Assembly (NCBI GenBank): GCA_019022495.1
Contig: JAFEKR010000006.1
Span: forward strand, 2,294,001 to 2,358,000
Length of the DNA: 64,000 bases
Source: Epichloe hybrida
Taxonomy: Eukaryota > Ascomycota > Sordariomycetes > Hypocreales > Clavicipitaceae
Direction: 5' to 3'
Below, in pieces: positions 22,307 through 33,178 of this stretch. The first letter of the stretch is position 1, and each line of letters starts with the position of its first letter. Under the pieces are notes generated by a model. The model searched no databases and was not told where the DNA came from. It worked only from the letters and a program-made list of their open reading frames with translations. Both the position numbers and the translations under genes were made by a program.

Positions 22307-25300
22307 AAAGAGCATAATTAAGAAGAACCCTAATAAAAATAAGCTTAAGTGCCTTAAGATTATATTATTAACCCTTAAGAAGATCTATAAAGGCCTATAC
22401 CCTACTAAAATAGTAAATACTAAACTCTATAAGTAGGCCTTAAACGCTATAGCTAGTATGCCTAAATATTAGATAGTGGAATATATACACTCCGTAGGCT
22501 TTAAGAGTCTTACTAGAGACCTTCGTAAGGTAATTACTATTACGGAATTAAATAAGAAGTTCTCCTAATACCTTTAGTACTAATAAGAAGACCCTCTAGA
22601 GGCTATGTTTACTAATTATTAGTATAGATAGCGATTATCCCCCTGTAGTAGAGGAAGTTATTATAAATAAAGCCCTAGGCTAAGCACTAAGCGCTACTTT
22701 ATATATAGTAAGAGCGGCTACTAGTCCTTTAATTACTTCGCTAAAGAATATTAAAAGGAAAAGGACTGCTAGTAGGCTAGCAAAATATATTATACACCCC
22801 CTTTAGAGAAGAGATTCTAGGTATTCCTTACCTCCTATAAAGGGTAGAATAATAATAAGCCTAATAAAGGCTTAGGTAAGAATTAGGAAGAATATCTTAT
22901 AGCTTATATAGAAGCCGAAGATAACGATAATAATATTAAGGAGCTACTATTAATAGTATATCTAAGTATTACATAATTCTTCTGTTTAGGACCACAGACT
23001 AACCATAATGCTGCTAATGTTAACATCCTAGCGACCTTGTATAATTAAGCTTTTTAATATATATTCCTTAAATAAGAGCTTTACAAGCTATAAGAGTGTA
23101 ATAAAGGCTTAATCTATTATGTCTCTAAAGAATGCTATTCTAAAGAGGTCTTTAGAGGGATTATACCTAACACTAGCGCCGTAGGAAAGTTAACTATAGG
23201 AGAGGTATAAGTAAAGGCTCTGCTAAGATTAATACCTTTATTAAAGGTAACCCCCTATAAACCCTAAATTATTATATTTAGCGCTAGATTAGCAGTTATA
23301 AGAGGAATCCTTTATATACCTATAGAACTTAGAGAGCTTAAATTCTACGTCCTTAATATAGCCACCCTGTTCCTCTTCTTAATCACTAATATAGATAAGA
23401 TATAAGTTAAGATTAATAACCTCGCTAACATACTTATCTAAGGCAACAAGACTATACCTATTATATAATAATAGGGTTATCCTTAGTAGTTACTAGAGGC
23501 AAAAGAAATAGTTACCTTTTACCTTTTAGAAGGAGATATTTATTAATTATATTATTAACTTAGTTACCCTTCTGTTTAATAACTCACAAAGATCCTTCAC
23601 TAAGCTAGTTATAAAGTTAAACGCTAGGTAATTAAGGAATTAACTAAAGTCTGCTACTATTACTAGATGCACGGAAAGGCCCCTAGCTAATTTAAATTCA
23701 TAATTAAGGATAATCACGAATTTAACTACGAGATCATTATTAATATCATATAAATCAATAGCTAACTAGTACTTTACATTGTTAATTTAGTAACCTTGTT
23801 CTAGGTAGCCTAGTTCCTTAATCTAAAGAAGTAAAAGGCTTAAGATATCTAGGATATAATCCGCGAATATTAGATTAATACTTATCTTGGACCTCTAGAT
23901 TAGATTATCCACAATACTAGCAACAACTTCGCTTCCGCTAAATTTAGGCATTATACTCGATTAATATTAATTAAAACTAGTGAGATACTAATTAAAGCCT
24001 ATAATAGTATTAGAAAGGTTAAGAGGTACCACAAACCTCTACGCTAAGCCTATAATATTATCATAGACTTAATTAGAATAGAGCTTGTGCTAGAGTAACA
24101 CCTCTAAATAGCTGTTAAGGCTATTAATAACTTTATAGGCCTAAATAGTATTATCCTAACTATGCTAGTCTTTAGAGGCTACCTATAGATAATAAATAAG
24201 TTACTGCTAAGCATCTCTATTATTTAATATACTAAGGTAATTCGTAAGGTAATAGATAAAGTCTAACGTCTTCTAGCTTTATGGTAGGTCTATGATACCC
24301 TTAGAGCCTGGAATAGCCCTAATATAACGCCTATATATTAGTTACCTTTATAGGCTAATATATATATATAAAGAGAGAAAGGTAGCTAGCATAGCCCGTA
24401 TAAGCTACTTACTACTAATAGAGAGACCTATACTATTAATATACCCTATAGCCTAGCGAAGTTTTACTTTATAGTAGTAAAGCCTTATTACAAAGACCTA
24501 TATATTATAGAGGGACTAGAGTAGTAGGAGATAAGGCCTTATAATACACTAAAGTAGTAGGAAATAAAGCCTAGTAATATAGAGAAAGAAGTAACTACAT
24601 AACTAACTACTACTAATAAAAAAGATTCTCTAATAGAAGATAGTAAAGAGCTATAAGCACTAGCTAAGAGAAAGTAAGGGAGACTAAGAAAGGCCCTTAT
24701 AGTGTAATTCATAAGTGTAGGAGAGTCTAATAAAGAGGCTTATAAAGCCTAAAAGGCCCTAAGGGGAAGCTATTAAGTTAAAGACTTATTACTATGCCCT
24801 AAAGGAATAAAAGTAAGGAAAAGAAGACCTTATAGCTCTAAGAAAGGTATTAGCCTAGTTTAGCTCTATATACTTATAAATAAAGATTAAGAGGAGGCCT
24901 TTATTTAAGAGATTATAACCAGAGGGATGCTAAGCATAGCATTCCTTATAGTGAAGGAAGAGGCTAATTAGAACCTCGCCCTTTAACTCTACTAAGAAGG
25001 GAAGATTATAACCCTAGGAAAACCCTTTAAGTAATCTAATTAAGCTAAGATTAATGCTTTATAAGCTTATAATGTGTTTAAATTTGTTAAGTTTAACCTA
25101 GTAAAACACAGAGGTTATAGAATCTTTAATTCTTGTATAGTTAGAGAGATTAAAGGCAAAGGAACGGACTCACTATACGAGAAATCTTGTCTTGTTATAT
25201 AAGGCTATAATAATAAAGGAAAGGAATTCATCCTAATATAATTGCTAATGATATAACAAGCAAGCTAACGCCTTATCGTAGCTATTGCTTTGTTATTAAG

Positions 25301-25626
25301 AAGAAGAGGCATCTACCTTTGGATTCGTAATATTACGTAAGCTTATACTCAATTACACACAATGCTAATAAGGCTAATTATTATAAGATTACTGAAGCAA
25401 ATTGCATATCTCTTTCTAGAAGGGACTATAATCAAATTAATCAGACCTCTTTATAGGATTGTAAAGGCTAGAACCTACTAGTAGGTAACGTACTTCTATT
25501 ACCATAGGGATAACCTTAATATAATAACCTTAACCTATAATCCCTGCTTATTAATCATAGCCCTAAATGATAAGAACCTCTTTAGCATCGTTGGAATACA
25601 AACTAATGATATATTAGGCCTAAGCA

Positions 25627-25634
25627 ATAATAAC
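25627..25634 (+). repeat. 8-bp target-site duplication, left, ATAATAAC
   Basis: ATAATAAC precedes the hAT-like element and recurs at 27526-27533. Eight bases is the hAT-superfamily length. Confidence 0.8.
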
Positions 25635-26712
25635 CAGAGCATTGTTGTATTGTATTGTATTGTATTTTTTGGCCCTTCGATGTATTGTATTGTATTGTAT
25701 TGTTAGGGAAAAATATAAGTGGGTATTATATAAATTCATTATATAGTAGATTTTTTAAATAATCTAATTATAGTATTCTTATTTTTATATATAATTTAGT
25801 TATTTATTTAAAAATCTATTAAGTTTTAGCTTATTTAGAAAAGTAAGCTTATTTAAAATATATAATATCTTAGTAATATTCTTTTATATCTATTTTAAAA
25901 AATGATTTTTTCTTAATATATTAAGGGTCTTTTTATTCTTATATCTATTTTCTATGATTTATTATAATTATTTATTATATAAAAATACATTATAATACAA
26001 TACAATACAATACATTACAATACATTACAATACAATACAATGTATTATTAAAAAGGTAAGGTAGTATATATACTTATTACATAGTAGATTGTTAATATAA
26101 TCTAAATAAGATATCCTTAAATTTTTATACTATTTAGGTATTTAGTTATAGAATTATAAAGTTTTAGCTAATTTAGACTATTAAGCTATATATATATATA
26201 GGGTAGCTATAAATAGTATTATCTAAACTTAACTTATAGTAAAATTTATTCTTTATATTTTAAAGGTTATCCTATCTTTCTAGCTTTTGTTTAGGATTTA
26301 CTATGTATTTTAATATAGTATTTTTGCTTTAAATATAATATTTACCCTAAAGAAATAATTTATAATTCTAAATAAATAAGATTAAAACTCTAATAAAAAT
26401 ATACTTATATATATAAGGAATTTATTATAAAGAGAAAATTAAAATTTATTTAATAAATGCTTCTTTTACTATTAAGCTATTTTATTATAATTATAATAAA
26501 TTATATTAGCTTTAAACCTTTTTTAAACTAAAAGAAAAGGAAAAAACCTAGGAAAAGCTTATAAAGAAAAGTTAAAATATTATATAAAGAATAATCATAA
26601 TATATATACTATTTTTTTAATATTAAGTAAATAAATAAATAAGCTTTAAAAGTAAGTTTAATTATTTATACTACTTTTAGCTTACTTACTTAGTTATATA
26701 GTGTTTCTTAAA

Positions 26713-26942
26713 GTGGGTCTAAAAGTGGGTCTTGTTAAACACTAAAAACCAAGTATAATCCCTTTTTATAGTTATATAACTTTAGCTAAGAAGAGGAGGA
26801 TATATAAAAGTGGGTCTAAAAGTGGGTCTAAAAGTGGGTCCTACTAGTTATACTATAAACCTAGTATTATCTCTTTACTTAGTTATATAATTCTAGCTAA
26901 AAAGAAATATATATACAAAAGTGGGTCTAAAAGTGGGTCCTA
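26713..26942 (+). repeat. AAAAGTGGGTCT repeats inside the hAT-like element
   Basis: At least seven copies of a GTGGGTC-containing 12-mer occur in three clusters (about 26715-26740, 26810-26850, 26920-26940), within longer repeats of about 110 bp that share TTATACTATAAAC and TCTTTACTTAGTTAT. They are islands of G in very AT-rich DNA. Confidence 0.8.
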
Positions 26943-27290
26943 TTAGTTATACTATAAACATAATAATCTCTTTACTTAGTTATGTAATTTTAGTTAAAAA
27001 GAGAGAAATATACTAAAGTAAGTCTTATAGTTATATTAGGACTTACTTTCTATTAGTATAAAATTATAAATAGTATAATATTAAAAACATAAAAAAGAAA
27101 GGAATTTTATTTTATTAATATTTTAAAAAACCTTTAAATACTAAATAATTAATAAGTCTAGCTTTTTCTATAGTAATTTACTTATAAATACTTATATTTA
27201 TATTATATTAATTTATTACTTATTTATTTTTAATTAAACTTTAATAATATTTTAAGTTATATAAGTAATAGAAGTAATATATATATATAA

Positions 27291-27370
27291 GCTATTATAA
27301 GCTATTATAAGCTATTATAAGCTATTATAAGCTATTATAAGCTATTATAAGCTATTATAAGCTATTATAT
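27291..27370 (+). repeat. 10-bp tandem array GCTATTATAA
   Basis: About eight near-perfect copies of a 10-bp unit lie near the right end of the hAT-like element. No function is apparent. Confidence 0.85.
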
Positions 27371-27525
27371 TAACTATATATACCTTATAATTAAGGAATT
27401 TACTTAAAACTAAAAAAAAAGAAAAAAAATACAAAACAATACAAATAATACATGTATTGTATTGTATTGTAAAATTTTGGATGTATTGTATTGTGTAATG
27501 TATTGTATTGTATTGCAATGCTCTA

Positions 27526-27533
27526 ATAATAAC
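27526..27533 (+). repeat. 8-bp target-site duplication, right, ATAATAAC
   Basis: Exact copy of 25627-25634. The copia RT reading frame continues directly after it. Confidence 0.8.
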
Positions 27534-28649
27534 TTCTTCTAAAAAGAAGAGAAAGAGCTCTAGAAGGCTAACTTTATAGCTAAAGAAAAGCAATAATTAA
27601 CCGCTAAGAATCCCCTTATCTTTAACAGCTATATCTTAACCTAGAACACTAATAACTTGCTGATATTAACCTAGAAAGGCTAGAGTTAGAAGATTAAGAA
27701 AGTTAATCCTTAATCCCTAATAGTAAAGTAAGAATATATGGAATAATAAGCCTAAGGAAGCTATATTATAACTATATATTAACTAGAAGCTTCCTATGAC
27801 TTATTAATTATAGCTTAACACTAAGAACCCTCTAGGGAAGATATTACATACCTTAATAAACACCTTAAATAGTAAATTAAGAATTAATAACGTAAACTAT
27901 AATACATTCCTTTAGTTCTTAAAGAGGTAAAGCTCTTTATGTTTATAGATAGATTACTTGCTAACAACAAGGATTTAAGCTTATAGATTGGATACGTGAT
28001 TGTGATTGGCAATGAGATAATGCAAGATAATAATACCTTTATTATAAAAGGTAATATTATTATGTATAGCTTAACAAAGAGCAAGAGAGTCACTTATAGC
28101 GCGCTTACCTCTAAGTTATATAGTATAGTTTAAGGCATAGATATTGCTTACGCGATTTCCATAACTTTACATTAGATCATAGATTAATTAAAGATGCCTT
28201 GAATTCCTATGATTCTCTATACTAACTCTTTTTTATTATATAAATGTCTTATAAAGCTAGGAACCACGAAGGAGAAGAGACTAATGATTAATATTATAGC
28301 TCTTTATTAATTATATAAGAGGCATAAGATCCATAAAGTTAGATAGATTAACGGCAATAATAATCTAGCAGATGTGATAATAAAAGCATTACTAAATTTA
28401 TTACTTTCCTCTTTAATTAATTTAAACGAATTAATGATTTATATTAAAGGATAGGTAAAGAGACCTATAATATTAGGAGATAGGAACTTAGGCAAGGACT
28501 AACGGATTAATTTAATTAACCAATGCCGTAACAGCTAATTAAAGCAGCGGATTCCTATTAAGGGATCCACTAGTGTATACTTTCCTTTAATCTGATTTTT
28601 ATTACGTTTTTAAGCTCTTTAGCTACGAAGGAAAAAGAGAGATTACTAG

Positions 28650-28913
28650 TGTTAATTCCTTTAGATCTTCATTGGTTTAATCGTGGCCAAAGACTAGACT
28701 AATTATGGGTCCGGCGCGATACACGCGATACGATTGGCTGTATTAATTCGCCACCCCCTTTTGTGCCTTACATACGGATTTCGCCTACTTTTCTAGCATC
28801 TAGACTTTCCCTCTCTTCTCTCTCTTTCCTAGCTAGCGAACTAACTATCTAACTATCATCGACTTCATTTATACGGGATTTATTACCTGCGCAGGACCTT
28901 GGTGCATCTAACA
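28650..28913 (+). repeat. LTR-like unit, right copy
   Basis: 264 bp from TGTTAATTCC to GCATCTAACA, TG...CA ended. It matches the reverse complement of 14552-14810 and contains a pyrimidine-rich CTTTCCCTCTCTTC stretch. It abuts the older copia element on the left and a third copia remnant on the right. Confidence 0.7.
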
Positions 28914-30472
28914 TTATTAGTATAATTTTATTATAGCTTTCCTAAACTTAAAGCTAGATAAAGAGGTGTATTATAAGATACTACTAGGTTATAGGGATAA
29001 ATAAGCTTACTTAAAGCTCTTAAGCACTATTTATAAGCTATATAAAGCTCCCCTTCTTTAGATAAAGGAATTAATTAAATAGTTAGTAAGTAAAGGATTC
29101 ATATAGATCTTTAAAGATATTTATGTGTTTATTAAGGATAGATTAATTATCTTCTTTTACGTTAATAACCTTGTAGCCTTATTTATAAAGGGAAAGTTAG
29201 CTCTTTATAATAAATTTAGAGAGAGACTTTTTAAGAGGTATAATATTAAGGACCTTAGCAAATTATAATAGTTCTTAGGGGTTAAAATCATTAGAGATTA
29301 CGAAAATTAATAATTATAGCTTAATTAGAAGTCCTATTAGAATAAAGCTATAATTAAATTTAATATTAAAGTCCTAGAATAGAAGCTAATAGCACTAATA
29401 ACTACTATTTTACTTAATCCCTTTAAAGGTAATATTAATCTAAAACATTTAAAGAGATATCAATCCCTAGTTAGTACTTTATTATATCCTATAATTATTA
29501 TATAGCTAGATATTACCTTTGTAGTATTATAACTATTATAGCACCTTTAATACCTAGGACCTTAGTATATAGAAGCTATAGAAAAGGCTTTAGAGTATAG
29601 TTATGTATAGGGAGATCTCTTAATTAAAGTATATAGTAATACTTCCTTTACTAATAATCTAGTTATAAGAAGAAGCTTATAGGGCTATATTATAAAGCTC
29701 TTTAGAGGTCCTATACTCTTTAAAGTAAGAAGATAAGAGACTATAATAACCTCTTCTATAGAAGTAAAGCTCCTAGCGCTATTATATTATAGTAAAGAGC
29801 TAATTACCTTTAAATAATTATATTAGGAAGTTAGATTATATCTTAGAAATAATACCCTTAAGATTAAATATAATAATATATAGATAATTTATCTTCTTAA
29901 GGAAGAATTTATTAAGCTTATAATATAACTATGCTATATTAATATTTATTATTACTAGCTTTATTAAGAGGTTATAAAGGGAACCTTTAATATTACCTAG
30001 AAGGTAATAAAAGAGATAATTACTAATAGCCTTATAAAGCTACTAATAGGAAAAGTATTTATAGATTTTAGATAGGCACTAGGGCTTATATAGTTACTAG
30101 ATTAAATACTTAGTACTAACCTAAAAGAGCAGGAATTACTAGAAGACCCTGCTATAATTAATAATAATTAGATTGTTATAGAGATTAATTTGATTAAATT
30201 ATTATAGGATGCCTTAATTATAGGCCTCCTAGGGGGATATGTTAAAATCCTACTATAAGCGTTTAACCGCATATAGGTAACTTAGACACTAGGACTTACC
30301 TAACTAGTTACTTTTCTAGACCTTTAGTAGATGTATAGTATAGTTTATATAGGCAGATTACACACCTTATGGTACAGGTACTTAGTTATTTAAACCGTAG
30401 TCCGCGCCCTCTTATAGGGTCGGGCAACTCAATCCATACCTTCATTTCTGATCCTAGCTGCTCGGTCCAACA
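28914..30472 (+). mobile_element. third copia remnant: RT/RNase H fragment plus 3' LTR
   Basis: Reading the plus strand with stops ignored gives an RT region (FFYVNNLVAL near 29155, the YVDD-type active site; then KDLSKLQQFLGVKIIRD) and RNase H-like sequence to about 30230. A purine-rich CTAGGGGGATA follows, then a putative 3' LTR at 30240-30472 (TGTTAAAATCC to TCCAACA, 233 bp). The 5' half is missing. Stops are numerous. The LTR end is the right border of the transposon block. Confidence 0.72.
30240..30472 (+). repeat. 3' LTR of the third copia remnant
   Basis: TG...CA-ended 233-bp segment directly after a purine tract. No second copy is visible in the window. Ordinary GC composition resumes within its last 60 bases and continues beyond it. 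Confidence 0.6.
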
Positions 30473-30600
30473 CCCACCCAGCCACCGTCAAGTGCTGTCA
30501 TTACTGACCCCACCGTGGGGATGAATCCGAGCTTGCAACTTTTCTCAGGATCCAACAGTGAAGCTACGTACTTTGTCCAGAGTATAGCCTCGAAGCGAAC
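30473..30600 (+). promoter_or_regulatory. short upstream region of THG1 left by the transposon block
   Basis: Only 128 bp of ordinary-GC sequence separate the retrotransposon LTR end from the THG1 ATG. The core promoter and 5' leader must lie here or inside the LTR. I cannot identify specific sites. Confidence 0.45.
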
Positions 30601-31885
30601 ATGGCAAACTCAAAGTAAGCTTGAGCAAGACACAGCATGTATGCACTGTGCACACCATGGCTAACAGGAAGCGGCAGGTTTGAGTATGTTCGAAATTTTG
30701 AGCAGACAGACTTTCTGCTGCCAAACACATGGATCGTCGTCCGCGTTGATGGACGAGCCTTTACGAAGTATGAGACCTTCCTGGACCTATTTGTTGATTT
30801 GACGGCCGTGCTAATCTGAAGTTGTTAATGAATAGAATGTGTGCCAAGTATGGCTTCGAAAAGCCCAACGACCGCAGAGCGCTGGATCTAATGAATGCTG
30901 CTGCCAAGGCCGTGGTGACTGATCTTCCCGAAGCCATGATTGCGTATGGTGTCAGTGACGAGTACAGGTAGGGATCATCAGCCTCGCCATTTTCGGGACG
31001 TGACCGAGTACTGAATTTACAAACCAGCTTCGTCTTTCACAAGTCGTGTAATTTGTTTGAACGGCGAGCGAGGTAAGCCGTCTAGCTTCATCCATCTATG
31101 CATTTACCCAAGTTAAGGTGTCTGCAGCAAGCTCGTCAGTACAATAGTTTCTACTTTTACCGCCAACTATGTCTACTCATGGCCAACATACTTCCCCGGC
31201 ACTCCGCTCTCCTTTCCCCTACCAACATTTGATGGCCGTGCAGTATGCTATCCAAGTCTCCAAAATCTGCGGGACTACTTGAGTTGGCGGCAGGTAGACT
31301 GTGAGCCACCTGTATTCGCATGCTCAATTTGGCATATCTAATACGCGTACGATGCAGGTCACATCAACAACTTATACAATACCACGTTCTGGTCCCTGAT
31401 ACAGCTTGGTGGGCTTGGCAACAAAGAGGCGGAGAGAATCCTAGCAGTAAGCGCTCCATTCAACTACTTCGTTGGTTATCTTATTGAATAGATGACAGGG
31501 AACTTTGGCCGCGGAGAAGAACGAAATTTTGTTCTCGAAATTTCACATCAACTACAACAACGAGCCAGAGATATTCAAGAAGGGCAGTGTCATATTTCGA
31601 GACGTACGAAACATCATCCCAAGTGTCCCATCTAGCCAAATGTATTTGCTAATGCCAAATCCACAGTATGAACTGGTCGACCCTGACAGCCACGCCGTAG
31701 CCCTCGAAATCGACGATTTAGCGGAGCCAGTGCAGCAATCTAAAACCCAGGCGGAAAAGGATAAAAAGAAGAGGGCAAAGGCGAGGGTCGTGGTGGAGCA
31801 CATCGACATCATCAAGGATGAGTTTTGGGACAAGCGACCATGGATTCTATCAAACAAGCCTGGCAAAATTCCAAAAGAGCCGTGA
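30601..31885 (+). CDS. THG1: tRNA(His) guanylyltransferase
   Basis: Seven exons are inferred: 30601-30614, 30678-30767, 30836-30967, 31028-31072, 31128-31300, 31358-31446 and 31499-31885, encoding 309 residues; all junctions are GT-AG and keep frame. Thg1 adds the essential G-1 to the 5' end of tRNA-His by reverse (3'-5') polymerisation. Seen: [20 protein letters not shown] at the N-terminus, RVDGRAF with Asp29, YGVSDEYSF with Asp76 (these match the two metal-binding Asp of the family at the same positions), [12 protein letters not shown], and the signature [11 protein letters not shown]. The C-terminal 50 residues are Lys-rich. The 14-nt first exon is supported by a GCTAACAG branch point and exact restoration of the conserved K-F-E-Y junction. 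It is an essential gene with no visible lesion despite lying next to a transposon block. Confidence 0.95.
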
Positions 31886-32360
31886 AAATCATGAGCTAGA
31901 GGTTGTGCGCACAATCCGACTTCAAAACAGCATCATGAGCACTTCGCGCCACGGCAGACGCCACGCTTACCAGTAATGCTCTGAGGCCGACACAAAGCCG
32001 CGGTTGTATATTGAGGGAATTTGAATGACATAACAAGGTATCACTATCACGTCTCAAGTTGTCAACGATTCCCAAGATGCGGACCAGACAAGTGTTTGGA
32101 AATAGCACGGTTGTTGCGAGCAACGGACAGAATGCGCAAGTCTGCCCGAAGTCTGTGTTGCCGTGATATAGTAACCAGGAAATCAGAATGGATCATCTAC
32201 TGAAGGCCGTTGTTGTCCAACGCCAAGACAGGAGCCTGCTGCGAGCCGCCAGCATCCCGAAGCCGTTACTTATAATCTACTATATTGTACCCTTTTCTTT
32301 TTGAAACTTTGATCTATTCCACAAGGAGTCCAGCATCGCGACAGCGCTTCGATCATTTGC
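31886..32360. other. intergenic, no gene seen
   Basis: Downstream of THG1. Short ORFs only, on both strands, with no motifs. It probably holds the THG1 3' UTR and the upstream region of the Zn2Cys6 fragment. Confidence 0.5.
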
Positions 32361-32702
32361 ATGCGACTCCAATTCCGGCATCCAAGATGGCTACTTTGCC
32401 ATACAAGCCAGACGCCGATGTGGCAAACCGCTCTTCTCCCTCCAAAATCAGAGCGCAAGAAACGATGGGCCGCAAAGGTCAAGACTGGATGTGCTACTTG
32501 CCGGTGCGTACGAACCGGACGCTTCCGTTCTGTGGGAAAAGAGACTCGTTGATTCGTCCCCCTGTTCTTTCTAAGATTTGAATGACGACCAGATCTGACA
32601 AATGATATCTACAGAGCTCGTCGTGTTAAATGCGATGAGGCAAAACCGAGCTGTAAGCGAGGCGTGTCAGTGGGACGCGCTTGTGGAGGCCATTGTCACT
32701 AA
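32361..32702 (+). pseudogene. truncated, degenerate Zn2Cys6 DNA-binding domain
   Basis: Two exons (32361-32503, 32615-32702) give only 76 residues. The spliced product reads KVKTGCATCRARRVKCDEAK and continues PSCKRG, then VSVGRACGG, then a stop. This is the fungal binuclear zinc cluster (C-x2-C-x6-C-x6-C-x2-C-x6-C), with the intron inside CATC|R as often seen in this class. The fifth Cys is replaced by Gly (CKRG instead of CKRC), and the usual linker, dimerisation and middle homology regions of a several-hundred-residue regulator are absent. I infer a decayed transcription factor; a short functional protein is unlikely with a broken cluster. No matching downstream fragment is recognisable before 33179. 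Confidence 0.6.
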
Positions 32703-33178
32703 CTGGCTGAACCGAAAAGGACATCGACAACACGAACCATTCAGCCAGGCAGCCTCCCGGTCTTGCCAGTCTATGCTCACTCCAGCACGCGTATATGTGG
32801 CCGTCACAGGGTCATTTATCGCGATATGGACCGAATAGGGGATGGTAAAGGAAGGCTTCGCATGACGGCTGTCGGCGATGTTCAAAACGATTGCAGGGGG
32901 AAGGTGGTTGACGTGGCGTGGCGGATTCATGTACATGTTTGGATATATGGTCAACAGTTGGATTTCTCTTCTGTCGTTGGTAAAGATTGCGAAATGCCGT
33001 CTCTCCCCCCAACACCATCCATATACACCAGTTCTCATTCACCCAAACGAACAATGCACCCGCCGAACCAAGAACGCCATGCTATGCAAAATGACCCCGA
33101 CTTTACCCAGTCTACGTAACCAGCGGACATCTGTTCGCCATATTTCTCCCATCTGCACGCAACACACCAAAGAGAAAC
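32703..33178. other. intergenic, no gene seen
   Basis: Overlapping short frames on both strands lack motifs. It may contain decayed remains of the Zn2Cys6 gene, but none can be read. Confidence 0.45.

Larger units (their letters stand above)
25635..27525. mobile_element. non-autonomous hAT-like DNA transposon inside a copia RT
   Basis: The 1891-bp insert has terminal inverted repeats CAGAGCATTG and CAATGCTCTA (last base eroded from G), flanked by the 8-bp direct duplication ATAATAAC. CAGAG-type ends and 8-bp duplications are hAT hallmarks. Both ends carry subterminal arrays of TGTATTGTATTG, typical of transposase-binding repeats. No transposase frame is visible: the interior is very AT-rich, without long ORFs, and has two kinds of internal tandem repeat. 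It splits the copia RT, whose reading resumes at 27534. Confidence 0.82.
14811..28649 (+). mobile_element. older Ty1/copia retrotransposon, plus strand, broken by two nested insertions
   Basis: Conceptual reading with stop codons ignored shows a plus-strand copia order. Gag-like sequence lies at about 14838-15171 and 22307-22900. An integrase-like region at about 23700-24560 includes a stretch like VHYLVDLVTLFQVAQFL and later VERYHKPLRRAYN. Reverse transcriptase lies at about 24950-25626 and 27534-28460, including YEKSCLVIQGYNNKGKEF. Integrase before RT is the copia order. The gag part is split by the minus-strand copia at 15177-22301 and the RT by the hAT-like element at 25635-27525; in both cases the reading resumes beyond a target duplication. 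Stops are frequent, mostly TAA or TAG where Gln is expected. No functional protein is possible. Outer boundaries are uncertain because the flanking LTR-like units are inverted. Confidence 0.7.
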
